In this document: piece after piece, positions 10,201-19,171 of the stretch | How positions within the stretch are numbered: position 1 is the first letter of the stretch | How the letters are laid out: the number at the start of each line of letters is the position of its first letter | Program-made: the position numbers and the translations under genes | Origin: JAAYCB01 sp012744395 | GTDB lineage: Bacteria > Planctomycetota > Planctomycetia > Pirellulales > Thermoguttaceae | DNA: 52,518 nt | Direction of reading: 5' to 3' | Assembly (NCBI GenBank): GCA_028703175.1 | Contig: JAQVNJ010000028.1 | Coordinates: 1 to 52,518, forward strand | Notes under the pieces: model-generated | Told to the model about the DNA's origin: nothing | What the model saw: the letters and a program-made list of their open reading frames with translations, nothing else | The model's database searches: none

Positions 10201-13200
10201 CCGAGGCGCCCAGAGGAATCTCAACGCGCTGCAAAGCCCCGATGATTTGGATATCGAAAACGGCCTTGAACTCGGTCAAGGCCAGCCGTTCGGTCGCGGT
10301 CTGCCAGCCCAGCCGGCCCCGGTAGGTGGCCGAATTGAGCAGCCATCCACGGGGTTTCTGATCCGCCAGGGAAGCCCGTCGCCAGAGTTCCGAATAGAAA
10401 TCTTCGGAAACGTAATACTTGCCTCCGGTCGGCTGGCCTTGTTTGTCTACGGGCACGAAGACCAGCGGAGTCGGCGGGCTTTCCTCTGGAGCCGCTGCAT
10501 CTTGCGCTCGGGCAGCGGCGCCGGACGCGAGCACCAGCAATCCTCCCAGGACCGCTTTTTGAAGAACGCCGGCCTGGCCGGGGTGCTTCGTCGCGACGAT
10601 CCGCGCGGCCGGCCGAGGCCGGGACCTCGACAGGAGCCTCGCCCCGAGCCCCGCGATCCCGCCCCAGAAACCGGCGGAAAACCAGGCAGCCCAGCCGTCC
10701 GGGCCGTAGATCGCGGCCAGGGCAAAACAGAATGCGGGAACCATGCCGAGCGCCGGGCGCGCCGCGGCCGATCGCCACGTCAGGCCGGCGACAAGCAGAA
10801 ACATCAACCAGAACAGGCATCGCAGCAGATAACGGTCAACGACAACGAGGTCGCCCTGGTTCCCATCGGCCAGGCCGATCACGCGAACGCTCCATCCCAC
10901 GGTGTCTCTCGCCTCGTATCCCGCCGGCCCCAATCGGCTCCACGGCAAGACAGCAGTCGACGGCAGTCCCGCCCAGTCCGCTGCGGGAATCCATTGGAGC
11001 GATTCGCCCGTCCGCGCCGCCCGGGCGATCTCCGCTTGGCGGACCGGCGAATTCACCCACCACAATGCGTCGCCGGAAATCCGCTCGACGCGATTGCCTT
11101 CGGCCGCGGCCTTCTCCGCGGTGGTCAGCAGGATTCCCCGCCCGCTGACCACAAACGCCAATCCGACCGACTGCAACAGCGATGCCACCCGACCCGACAG
11201 GTCGTTTCCGGGCGGCGATGGAACCACCGTTCCCGGCAAAACACCGCGTTGCTGGAGCGCCTCCCAGTCAACGAGCAGGACCCCCTTGGTCTGCTGCTCC
11301 GACGTGTCGCCCAACATGCCCTTGACGGCCGGATGGGTCAGCAAGCTGCCCCAGTCGAGCCGCGCATCTGGATCGTGGCCTTGGCTGGCGGCGGTTCGAG
11401 CCAGAACCTGGAGCAAGCGCTGCCCCTTGCGGATCGCCAAATTCTTGTCCGTCGGGCTGCGGCGCGCGTGGTGCCACGAATCCGGCCCCAGCGGGTCAAC
11501 CGGCTCGGCGCCCGTGGCCCGCGCCAACGGGCCCCAGAGCCGCCAAGTCCAATTGCCCGGAGAAGCCTGCCCAGAGTGAGAAGACCCCAGCGGCAGGGAT
11601 TGACGTCCGGGCGGCAGCCAGGCGACCCAGCGCCGCGCGAGCACCGGCGCCTCCGGTTCCGGGAGCGGCGCCTCGAGTCGCTCGACAACCGACCAGGGGC
11701 CCGCCAACGTCCGAAAACTGATCGTCATCGTCTGGAATCGCCTGCGTGGATCGAGCCGCACGGCCAGGATACGGCCGCCGCCGGAGGACAACCCTTGCCA
11801 ACGGGCGCGCTGGCCGTCGACGGCGATGTTCTCGATCTGCTCGATGCCGGTCGAAGGCGGCAGGTGCACGCGGAGCACGGGGCAGCCGACATTCTCCAGG
11901 TGATACTCCGCCACGTGCCGCCCGCAGCCGTTCGGTTGTAGCCGGGACTCAAGTTGGCAGTCCCAGGCCCAGACCGTGACGGCCGCCGGCCCGCCGGGAT
12001 CGTTCGTCACGATGCTGATCGCCGGACCGTTGGCCATCTCCTGGCTAGGATCGAAACGGTAGGTCGCCCGCAACGGGGTCCGCGGCGCCAGTTGCGGGGC
12101 TTCCGAGATGACCGGAGTCAGGCCGAGGTTCTTGACGCGAGCCGGCGAATCTCCGCCGCAATCGACGGTCAGCACTCCCGTCTGCTCGACGGCCTCCGGC
12201 AGCCTGGCAAGCCCGATCCGCGTCGCCTCGGTCAGCCGCGAGGTCCGCGTGGCGCGGATTTCGAAAGGCTCGCTGCGGCTCGGGCGGAGCCGGATTTCCC
12301 AACGTTCCAGCGGGCTTGCCTCGGCCGAACCAGCGGCATCGTCCGCGCCGCCCGGCACGGCCGCCAACCGCGTCTGATCGCCCGCCGTGGCAAACCAGCG
12401 AATCCGGGCGTCGGGCCGATGGAGAAACTCGACGGCCAGGCGTTCCAGCCGCGCGGCCCCCGGATTGACGCGGAAGGTATAGGCTTCGGTCAACCTGCCG
12501 CCTCTGACCGATGCCGCCACGCGGACGTCGGCCGAATACCGGGAGCGCCGCCGTTGCAGCAAGAAGCTGAGGTTGCGGTCGGATCGGTCGTGCACGAAGA
12601 CGAGCCCCCGCGGCGTCTCCGCGAAGAGCCGCAACTCCTCGGCCGTCATCGTCTGGGGCTCGCGGCGCTGGAGCGTTTCCTCGCCGGCCAGAACGATCTG
12701 GTAGGGCTCGGCGGCGCCCAAGGCGATCAGCCTCTTGCTGTCTGCATCCGGGGCGAACCGGACGGGAATGGCGTCTTGAAGGGTGTGCTTCCTCCCCACC
12801 GGCGACTGGAGCCGCCGTGCGGCGATGCTCAGCCGGATCGGGCACGAAGGCGAAACCGGCTTCAGCAGCTCGACGAGCAGCCGCCTCCCACCGGCCGCCT
12901 GCTCCACGCGCCAGTCTTTCAGCATTCCCGCCGGTTCGCACTGGACCGAATCGATGATCCACGAGCGCGTAACGGCCTCCTCGATGGAGTAACACTCGCC
13001 GTGGGCGACCTCGACGATCGCCGTCTGCCGACCGACAATCTGCCCGCCGCTCAGGTCGAGGGCCACGCCGTAATGGACTCGAGGCGGTTGCCGTTCCTGC
13101 CGGAGCATCACCTGGACCTCCGCGTCGGCCGCGAAATACTGCAATTCGATGATCTCGGCCGCGAGCGGATCAGTGCTCGTTCGGGCCCCGCAAATCCGCG

Positions 13201-14449
13201 CTCGCGACGGCAGCAGGTCCTCGACCGCCATGGGCCGTTCCACGGTCAGCGTCGCGGCGGCGCCGTGCCAGAACAAGCTCTCGCAAAGGACTCTCGGCAG
13301 GCGCCATTTCTCCCCCGTGCGGACCGGCGCCAGGGCGGTCAATTTCAGTTCCCGGCCGATTCCTCGCAGCGGCGAATCCGGTTCGACAACGATCCGCGTC
13401 AGCGGACCGTCGCCGGAGGTGGCAATCGACCAGGGCACCGGCTTCTCGCCGTCGCGCACGGAGATCAACTCCAGTTCCGGATCAATCGCGATCTGAAACT
13501 GGTGGAGCGGCTGGCCCAGGATATCGAAGCGCAGCGCCGCGGTCAGTTCCAGGCCGCCTGGGGCAAGATTGTAGGCGAACGTCTGTTTCAGTTCCGTCAG
13601 TCGACGATGGCCCTCCGGGTCGTTCTCCGAGGTGATCCTCAGGAAGATGCGGCTCTGTCCACCCAGGTCCATCTCCCAGACACGCACTCCGTCTTTGACG
13701 GCCCCCTTGCGAAAAACGACACTCTCCGGGGCAATCGGGATCGTGTCCTGGGGGAGGGTGAGCGCAAGCTGGGTGGCGGGAGAGGCCGGCAATCCCAGCT
13801 CGAACTCGATCGCCCCGAGAATCCCCACCCGGCCCCGCAACGTCCAGTCCAGTTCGAGCACACCGTCATGATCGACCCGCAACTGGAGCTGGCGATTCGC
13901 CCCGAGGCCGATCCGAGCCGTTTCGCCGTCGCGGTCCGCCCAGGCGGACCTCAAGATCGACAGATTGCAGGGCGCGAACGAAAGACTGGCCCCTTGGGGG
14001 GAGAGCTGGCGGACCTGAAGCAGGGCGTGTCCGTCGACCAGTTCGCTGCCCTCCAGGCGGGCCTCGTAGCGGGCCGACGCGATGACCGCGCCTCCCGCGT
14101 GGGCGGGCCGCGACGCCAGGCTATTGGCCAGCGCGACCTTCTCGTGAAACTCCGCCGGCTCCATCGGGAAATAGGCGGGCTTGCCCGTCGGCCGCCATTG
14201 ATCCTCCTTCTCGGCCGGCGCGAAGATCGTGCGATATTGCAGCGGCCCGACGACGCTGGCGTTCTGACCGGCTTCCTGTCCGCTCGCCGCCGTCGCCCAG
14301 GCAGCGAGGGCCAGGCCCAACCAGAGCCGCGCCGTCGCGGGCAACCGCTTCTGAGTCGGAGGATGAAGGGAAAAGCGGCCCAACACCAGACCTCTCTTGA
14401 CGTTCGTCGTCGACTTGACCTGTCTTGATTTGACGCCCTGATCAACCAT
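7256..14449 (-). CDS. Giant exported/membrane protein with two tandem homologous modules (2397 residues)
   Basis: I do not recognise a named family. After a long basic n-region, residues 40-57 are hydrophobic and signal-like (LWLGLALAAWATAASG). Residues 73-105 hold a motif (IFAPAEKEDQWRPTGKPAYF) that recurs at about 1320-1350 as VFVPVDKQGQPTGGKYYV plus DFYSELW. Between them lies a membrane block at about 1205-1270, then a second signal-like helix at about 1290-1312 (AVLGGLLVLASGAAARAQ). So the chain looks like two copies of one exported module joined in frame. The bulk is beta-rich with many ratio-like RLELSLRP and VRVSENRP segments. Two helices near 2310-2380 close the protein. Its ATG overlaps the stop of the upstream giant gene by 8 bases, which implies translational coupling. 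A GTG or TTG near residue 22 with AGAGG upstream is an alternative start. Confidence 0.75.
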   Translation of the reverse strand: MVDQGVKSRQVKSTTNVKRGLVLGRFSLHPPTQKRLPATARLWLGLALAAWATAASGQEAGQNASVVGPLQYRTIFAPAEKEDQWRPTGKPAYFPMEPAEFHEKVALANSLASRPAHAGGAVIASARYEARLEGSELVDGHALLQVRQLSPQGASLSFAPCNLSILRSAWADRDGETARIGLGANRQLQLRVDHDGVLELDWTLRGRVGILGAIEFELGLPASPATQLALTLPQDTIPIAPESVVFRKGAVKDGVRVWEMDLGGQSRIFLRITSENDPEGHRRLTELKQTFAYNLAPGGLELTAALRFDILGQPLHQFQIAIDPELELISVRDGEKPVPWSIATSGDGPLTRIVVEPDSPLRGIGRELKLTALAPVRTGEKWRLPRVLCESLFWHGAAATLTVERPMAVEDLLPSRARICGARTSTDPLAAEIIELQYFAADAEVQVMLRQERQPPRVHYGVALDLSGGQIVGRQTAIVEVAHGECYSIEEAVTRSWIIDSVQCEPAGMLKDWRVEQAAGGRRLLVELLKPVSPSCPIRLSIAARRLQSPVGRKHTLQDAIPVRFAPDADSKRLIALGAAEPYQIVLAGEETLQRREPQTMTAEELRLFAETPRGLVFVHDRSDRNLSFLLQRRRSRYSADVRVAASVRGGRLTEAYTFRVNPGAARLERLAVEFLHRPDARIRWFATAGDQTRLAAVPGGADDAAGSAEASPLERWEIRLRPSRSEPFEIRATRTSRLTEATRIGLARLPEAVEQTGVLTVDCGGDSPARVKNLGLTPVISEAPQLAPRTPLRATYRFDPSQEMANGPAISIVTNDPGGPAAVTVWAWDCQLESRLQPNGCGRHVAEYHLENVGCPVLRVHLPPSTGIEQIENIAVDGQRARWQGLSSGGGRILAVRLDPRRRFQTMTISFRTLAGPWSVVERLEAPLPEPEAPVLARRWVAWLPPGRQSLPLGSSHSGQASPGNWTWRLWGPLARATGAEPVDPLGPDSWHHARRSPTDKNLAIRKGQRLLQVLARTAASQGHDPDARLDWGSLLTHPAVKGMLGDTSEQQTKGVLLVDWEALQQRGVLPGTVVPSPPGNDLSGRVASLLQSVGLAFVVSGRGILLTTAEKAAAEGNRVERISGDALWWVNSPVRQAEIARAARTGESLQWIPAADWAGLPSTAVLPWSRLGPAGYEARDTVGWSVRVIGLADGNQGDLVVVDRYLLRCLFWLMFLLVAGLTWRSAAARPALGMVPAFCFALAAIYGPDGWAAWFSAGFWGGIAGLGARLLSRSRPRPAARIVATKHPGQAGVLQKAVLGGLLVLASGAAARAQDAAAPEESPPTPLVFVPVDKQGQPTGGKYYVSEDFYSELWRRASLADQKPRGWLLNSATYRGRLGWQTATERLALTEFKAVFDIQIIGALQRVEIPLGASVNHWNLDQAKLDGRQIEPAWEEDGTLVFYAEQTDWCRLELSLRPVTNYGADPGGFELTIPPLAMARLELSVPPDAPQITVPTALGRVTGRQEPSQLLAELGPADRLVVRWQETGRAAAGKSTQVEELHWMTVELGYALVDTRIRYQVGPDFDGEVTLLRDPRLIQQGEFAVQGAALAGVESDRDGRLARQTLRLTGVEAAAVVVQGQFLLGGASGVGRLRFPALRSTEHPVSRRWVAVSVSPSLRFEYQTIDRVSTIGLSDFAGAWGQPTSPPTLAFQMASPESSLILGTQPKEPTSTAEWRLTVGYGQDKTAVRFRATVDTSEGYLFQHRLAVPENLELSSLVVTANNLPRACRWTRPSRAELVVFFDAPLSGPHTIDLEGAIAAAGERSGPLPSLRVESASGKAAVTELYRRPEVCVNVEKVEGMTEIGIPASAASDPELGRVVSRWGIDGDSPATMRVRVSENRPKVSAEQEISVWHRPQGWGATLECRLKVSGGLLDQVRLSAPPSWHGPFELDTKFGVDSIDRERGLITLKPKTPIEGEATLRISAPIQQTGGIAPSVPQVQLMDVQFERRLLLLPAGPDATVRWQTEGLAEAPVPTRFSVQSPAAGWLAYDVKREDFLAVLRPITEPARVYLADICLDWTEEGLCHGVAVFDLRAGEMDACVLRLPEGLHPVAAANAGVPLYPEAKAGHSWEIPLGRTALPQRLEIVFAGRLPAGPNGATCRLSEFQLEQLPILRSVWTVAGPPRCQLVGLAGNREISAHELAMERVRNVAALIDIAAEESTASVEESRAWYRGWLGNWAESRHIAERALALASRITSVRAESAELEALDAEQSKRAERDHASDLWSQLMNDPGTGVSAGAIWDSRAIGKTTRHFRLDGQSSSAALRADWSAAGPWRAVGLWPGAALAGIMLGSLLAMASGRLHRWPHAAGALIGLGWWLWLWPSAVGLLVVGVSLVAALRLGWRRTRGGGSVIG

Positions 14450-17400
14450 CCCGGCTGGCGGCGCCGCCCGCGTCCACCTCGGTCGCCGTCAGGCGATGGA
14501 CCTCCGAATCCGGCTCGGCAGGCGGCGGATGCGCGGACTCCTCTTCCAGGACGAGACTTGTCGCCTCGCGCCGCGGCGCGCGCCACCGCTGGCGGGCCAC
14601 GCCGCGATAGAGCACCGCCCCCAGCAGCGACAACACAAACCCCAGCCCGGCGGCTTGAATGAACAGTAGACTGGCGCCGGGCCAACTCGCGGCCGCGCCG
14701 ACCGCCGCGACGAGCAGGATCAATCCGAAGGCCGGGTTGCGCACAACCGGAACGTAGATCACCAACAAGCCGGCGAGGAGGACCAGCCCCGACGCGGCGG
14801 ACACGATCCACGTCCGGCTCGCCGTGCAGAGCTCGCGCGGCTCGGCCGGCCCGAAGTTGCTGAACAAGTAGCGGCTCGTCGCGTCGGGCACCGACACATC
14901 GCGCACGCCGCCCACCCAGTCTTCCAGATCATTCTGCTCCTTGATGGGAATCCGGCCCCACCAGACATCGCTCCAGCCCCACTCGTATTCCGGCACGCAT
15001 CCAGCGGGAGCGGCAATCACATGCTCGCTGCGCGGGAGAACCAACTGCCAATAGGTCCGCCGGGCCCAGATGCCGTCGTCCACCCTTGGCATGTCCAGCA
15101 GCATCCAGCCTCGCGGGGGACGCGGTTCAGCAAAGTGGTAATAGACTTCGAGGACATGCGCGCCCGGCTCCTGCCAGCGGGGCAGCACGACGCGAACGCG
15201 GCGCTCCGATGGCACGTCAAATTCCACCTCCTGACCGTCCAGCAGGGCCCGCGCGGAGCCAAGGTCGGCCCCCTCGGGCAACGCCACGGTGAGGTGCCGC
15301 CGGTCGCTGACGAACCGGTAGACCGCCCGATCGCGCCGTTGCCGTTCGGTCATCCAGGTCTGCACCCACGCCAGGTGGACGACGGCGTTGCCGAACGTGT
15401 CCGGGTCCTCCTGATGAACGCCGAAGACGATTCGCGGCTGCACGCTCTCCGCCGAGAAGAGCATGCCCGCCTGGCCGCTGCCGGTGTCCAGCCCGTTGCG
15501 GATCTCCTGCCACCTGCTCTCGCGGCACCAGACACCGACGCCCTCCCGGATCGTCAGGGCAACGCGGTTCCCGACAAGCACCCCGCCGGCCGGCATCACC
15601 AGCGGGACAACGCACAGCACGCTCGCCGAAGGCTGGAGCTTGGGCACCGCCACGGAAAAACCGGCCACCACTTCAAACCGCCCAAGCCTCGCCGCGGGCA
15701 GCACGATCTGGCGGACGACAAGATCGTCGTCACCACTCTCCTGCGGGGCCGCCACCGCGGCCACCGCCTCTCCGTCGACGAAGAATTCCAGGCGGTCGGA
15801 CTCAGCCAATTCCCTCGGCATTTGAATCGCCAGCGACGTGGCTGGCTCGTATTTCACCTCGTAATTCAGCCGCTGGCGGACACGGGCTTCGTCGGGCCCG
15901 ATGCTCACCTCGGCAAGCGTCTCGACGGAGACCTCCTGATGGCGAACGCGAATCATCGCTGCGAAGACCGCCTCCCCCGTCTCGCTCCGGTAAAACAGCG
16001 GCTCCTGCTGCATCTGCGGCAGTTCCATCGGCGGCACAACCTGCTGCTCCTGCAAGCCACGCATGTTCGCCGCGTCCGGTCTGAGGTCGACGTTGTCTGC
16101 GGGGAGAACCACCACCGCGGCGCCGCGCAGCGAATTGACCAGCGGATGCGGCAAGGCCAGGGAGATCGCCCCCTTGTCCAGCTCGATCGCACGAGAAGCC
16201 TGGAGGCGGAGTTCGAACTCGACCATCGCCCCTTCCTCGAGTTCGATCGTCAACACACCCGACTCGTCGACCTGGGACTCCTCGGCAATTACGAGTTGCT
16301 CCGGGCTGAGTTGCTCCAATTCCCAACCGTTCATCGCGATTGTCAATCGATAGGCCTTCTTGCCGTGGACCGCGTACTTGAGCGTCGCATCCAGCCGCGC
16401 CATGCTCTCTTCAATCGAGATCACATAGCGGGGCTCAACGCTGACGCGTGTCTGCTTGGGAAAGACCCGCGCTGCCAGGCTGAACGGCTGTTCGTAATAG
16501 CGGAAGGCCGCGATCAGATCCTCCGCCTGGAGATCCTTCGGAACATCCGATACCTGCTCCGCCCCCAGCCCCACGTCGTACCGCACATCCCATTCGCCCC
16601 GGGCGCGGACCGCGACGGTTCCCGACTGCCGGATCGCGCCCAGGACCTCGAAACCAGCCAGGACGAACTGCCCGTCGACGGACGCCTCCGCGTCGCACGC
16701 CGCGCGGAGCCTGATCTCGGTCGACCCCTCGTCACCGAGGGGCTCGGAAAAACGCACCTCAACCACGCGGCCCTCGCTGGCCTCCAGGTCCTCGGGAACC
16801 GCCTTTTTCTCGACGACATAGCCTTCATAGACCTCCTCGGACAAGACCGCGCCGGGCGGCAGGCGGACTTCGATTCCGGCCAGATCGCGGCCGTGCGCCC
16901 GAACGGCCAGCCGCGCTTCGAAATCCACGCTGCGGCGCTCCACGGTGGCGACGATCGTCCCGACGGTCGTGAGCACCGGAGAGACCTCGCTCGGACTGCC
17001 GTTGGCGCTCCGCCACGTCAGGTCCAAATCGCCGCGCAGCCCCCGCACGGTCAACTCCGTCGTGTCTTCATCCAGAGCGATCGGCGTCTCGAGAATCGCC
17101 CCGTTGGAGACTTCGGCGACGGCGTTGGCCATCGGAACGGTCAGCTTCAACTCCGAGACCGTCGCTCGTGGAACGGACAGAAGCAGCCGCCTTTCCCGCC
17201 CGGCTCCGGAAATCGGCGTGACAAAGCTCAAGTTGACCTCCTCGGTGGCCTCCTGCCCGGTCCCCCGCAGCCAGAGGATGTAATCTCGCGGGTCGCCCGA
17301 CGTCGACTCCTGGTCGGTCTGTTCAGGCACGGTGATCAGGGGACCGCCGGACAGGCCGTTGCCGGGCAGGGTGCGGAGCGCCGCTTGCCCAAACCGCAGC

Positions 17401-17888
17401 GGCACGCGGACCCAGCCCTCGCTCCGCACGACGACCGACAATTTCACGTCCAGCTCGACGCGATCCTGGTCAGCCCGACCCGTGGCCAGAAGCGACTGGA
17501 TTGTGAAATCTGGAGTCTGGTCTTGTTCCCTGAGTGCCTGCGAATCGAGGTAGATCTGCCGGAACTTGTCCATCGTCATGCCCGGATAAGGCACGAGCCG
17601 GCCGTCGACGTCCATCAAGTAGACCGTGTCCAGCTCAGCCCGCCGCGCCGGGCTGGCGGATCCGGTTTCCGCGGACGTCTGCGGAGCGGGAGTCGGCTGG
17701 GCCGGCGCCGGCTGGGCGGATGGCTCGGAATCGCGGGCTTCAGCGGGCGACGACTCCGAAGCGGGCGGCGATGCGGACGCGGGCGGCTCCTTCGGGCTGC
17801 TGCCGGCCTGGTCCTGCGCAGCGGCGATCAGACACCCAAGAATCAGATGGGCAATCAGTCCAGCGATAAACCGGTTCCGCCTCAACAT
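14442..17888 (-). CDS. Large exported membrane-anchored protein, single-module relative of the downstream giant protein
   Basis: The 1148-residue product has a signal peptide (FIAGLIAHLILGCLIAAAQ), then a Pro/Ser/Ala-rich linker to about residue 80. A module start follows (VYLMDVDGRLVPYPGMTMDK) that resembles the two module starts in the next gene. Most of the chain is beta-rich. Four hydrophobic helices lie near the C-terminus (IVSAASGLVLLAGLLVIYVP, then FGLILLVAAVGAAASWPGA and LLFIQAAGLGFVLSLLGAVL), followed by an acidic tail. The ATG at 17888 is supported by AGGAA 4-8 bases upstream; an earlier in-frame ATG at 17936 adds 16 residues. It is probably first in an operon with the giant protein. 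Function unknown; an envelope role is inferred from export signals. Confidence 0.75.
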   Translation of the reverse strand: MLRRNRFIAGLIAHLILGCLIAAAQDQAGSSPKEPPASASPPASESSPAEARDSEPSAQPAPAQPTPAPQTSAETGSASPARRAELDTVYLMDVDGRLVPYPGMTMDKFRQIYLDSQALREQDQTPDFTIQSLLATGRADQDRVELDVKLSVVVRSEGWVRVPLRFGQAALRTLPGNGLSGGPLITVPEQTDQESTSGDPRDYILWLRGTGQEATEEVNLSFVTPISGAGRERRLLLSVPRATVSELKLTVPMANAVAEVSNGAILETPIALDEDTTELTVRGLRGDLDLTWRSANGSPSEVSPVLTTVGTIVATVERRSVDFEARLAVRAHGRDLAGIEVRLPPGAVLSEEVYEGYVVEKKAVPEDLEASEGRVVEVRFSEPLGDEGSTEIRLRAACDAEASVDGQFVLAGFEVLGAIRQSGTVAVRARGEWDVRYDVGLGAEQVSDVPKDLQAEDLIAAFRYYEQPFSLAARVFPKQTRVSVEPRYVISIEESMARLDATLKYAVHGKKAYRLTIAMNGWELEQLSPEQLVIAEESQVDESGVLTIELEEGAMVEFELRLQASRAIELDKGAISLALPHPLVNSLRGAAVVVLPADNVDLRPDAANMRGLQEQQVVPPMELPQMQQEPLFYRSETGEAVFAAMIRVRHQEVSVETLAEVSIGPDEARVRQRLNYEVKYEPATSLAIQMPRELAESDRLEFFVDGEAVAAVAAPQESGDDDLVVRQIVLPAARLGRFEVVAGFSVAVPKLQPSASVLCVVPLVMPAGGVLVGNRVALTIREGVGVWCRESRWQEIRNGLDTGSGQAGMLFSAESVQPRIVFGVHQEDPDTFGNAVVHLAWVQTWMTERQRRDRAVYRFVSDRRHLTVALPEGADLGSARALLDGQEVEFDVPSERRVRVVLPRWQEPGAHVLEVYYHFAEPRPPRGWMLLDMPRVDDGIWARRTYWQLVLPRSEHVIAAPAGCVPEYEWGWSDVWWGRIPIKEQNDLEDWVGGVRDVSVPDATSRYLFSNFGPAEPRELCTASRTWIVSAASGLVLLAGLLVIYVPVVRNPAFGLILLVAAVGAAASWPGASLLFIQAAGLGFVLSLLGAVLYRGVARQRWRAPRREATSLVLEEESAHPPPAEPDSEVHRLTATEVDAGGAASRDG

Positions 17889-18202
17889 TGGCTTCCTGGA
17901 GACAGTGTCGCAATCGAGCGTCGCAGTGCTCGACACACTGCGCTGCCCGGTCGATTGAGAAGAGTCGCGCGGAAAAGGAGTATCCCTCTAGTCTACCCAG
18001 ACCTCCTGCAATCTTGAAGAACGAAACGCCGGCGATCGGCAAGGTTCACGATCCAAGGTTCGAATTCCCTCGGTTGGGTGCTCCCGGTGAAGGGGTTATT
18101 CCTGCCCACTCTTGGCGATTGAGAATTGGGCCGGGAAGCTTGTCCAACGATCCACCACAAATCGGCCGAACTGTTGTTCCTTGAACGATTTGGGGATTGT
18201 GC
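17889..18202. other. Intergenic region upstream of the giant-protein operon
   Basis: This 314-base stretch must contain the promoter of the minus-strand pair below it. On the minus strand the best candidate is a weak TTCAAG, 17 bases, TAGACT arrangement near 17990-18020. No terminator for the phosphatase gene upstream and no RNA gene is recognised. Confidence 0.3.
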
Positions 18203-18991
18203 TCACCCCCCCCGCCGAGCCGCCAGTTGCCTCAGTTGCTCCATCAGCGACCGATTGGCGGCCGAGAAGAGCCTACCTCGCTCGACGAGAAATCCCCCTC
18301 CATCTGGGGAATCGATCACGCCACCCGCTTCTTTGACGATCAAGGCTGCCGCGGCGACATCCCAGATTCTCGTGCCGTAGTTCCAGGCCACGTCGAAACG
18401 TCCGGCCGCAACATAGCAATGGTTCAACGCGGCAGAGCCGGTGCGACGGATTGCCTGGCATGCGCCGAGTGCTTGGCGGAACAGTCGCAAGTCGGGATCG
18501 TCCGGTGTGACGACATTCGGGAGGCCAAAGCCGGCCAGGCTTTGAGAGAGGTCAGCGACGCCGCTGGTCCGGATCGGTTCGCCGTTGAGCCAGGAGCCGG
18601 CCCCGGCTTTGGCCGTGTAGCATTCGTCGCGGAGCGGGTCAAAGACAGCCCCCACGAGCAGGGTCCCGCGGTTTTCCAGGGCCAGCGAGACGCAGAAATG
18701 CGGAACTCCGTGGGCAAAATTCGTTGTTCCGTCGAGTGGGTCAACGATCCAACGGTACTCGGCCCCGGCCGGCCGGCCGTCCGTTGCCGGCTGTCCCTCC
18801 TCGCCGATGAAATCGTGGTCGGGAAACGCCCTGGCAACGGTCTGGCGAACCAACTCCTGACTGGCGAGATCGGCCTCGGTAACCAGGTCTCGCGGGCCCT
18901 TTTCGCGGACTGTGGCTCGGCCAAACAGCCCCGTCAGCACCGCGCCCGCCCCGCGCACCGCCTGCTCGCATATCGTCAGAAAGTCTTCCAT
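18203..18991 (-). CDS. Inositol monophosphatase family protein
   Basis: The 262-residue product belongs to the Mg-dependent inositol monophosphatase/SuhB/CysQ superfamily, which hydrolyses phosphate monoesters such as inositol 1-phosphate. The metal-binding motifs are intact: GEE at 63-65, WIVDPLDGTTNFAHG beginning at 81 (D84, D87), and the second motif RIWDVAAAALIVKEAGG with its Asp near 211. Length is normal for the family. AAAGG lies 6 bases upstream of the ATG. The usual WDxAAG appears as WDVAAA, a mild change. Which substrate it uses cannot be told from sequence; SuhB-like and histidinol-phosphatase-like members share these motifs. Confidence 0.9.
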   Translation of the reverse strand: MEDFLTICEQAVRGAGAVLTGLFGRATVREKGPRDLVTEADLASQELVRQTVARAFPDHDFIGEEGQPATDGRPAGAEYRWIVDPLDGTTNFAHGVPHFCVSLALENRGTLLVGAVFDPLRDECYTAKAGAGSWLNGEPIRTSGVADLSQSLAGFGLPNVVTPDDPDLRLFRQALGACQAIRRTGSAALNHCYVAAGRFDVAWNYGTRIWDVAAAALIVKEAGGVIDSPDGGGFLVERGRLFSAANRSLMEQLRQLAARRGG

Positions 18992-19136
18992 GCCAAACCT
19001 TTAAGTGCACCGGCCTATCCCGCGAACGTTGTTGATTGTAGCCGCCGGCGCCCACAATTCCAGCCCCGCGCGCGAAAACGACCGCGGAATCGCCGCCTAC
19101 AGAATTTTTTTTGCCGTGGAATTGTGCGAAAAACTA

Positions 19137-19164
19137 TGGACAAGACCACCAGAGTTGGTATGAT
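19137..19164 (+). promoter_or_regulatory. Strong candidate sigma-70 promoter for a small RNA
   Basis: TGGACA at 19137-19142 and TATGAT at 19159-19164 are separated by 16 bases, each one mismatch from consensus. Transcription would begin near 19171-19172 and meets an intrinsic terminator about 165 bases later without a convincing reading frame between. Confidence 0.5.
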
Positions 19165-19171
19165 CAAGTAC

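Noticed and set aside
11954..14428. 824-residue plus-strand frame over the giant gene
   Set aside because: Arg/Gly/Pro-rich shadow with no recognisable features.
15021..18017. 998-residue plus-strand frame over the 1148-residue gene
   Set aside because: Composition-driven shadow; the minus strand has signal peptide, membrane helices and a ribosome site.
18050..18085. tRNA-like T-loop GGTTCGAATTCC
   Set aside because: The flanking bases do not form the T stem and no other arms are found.
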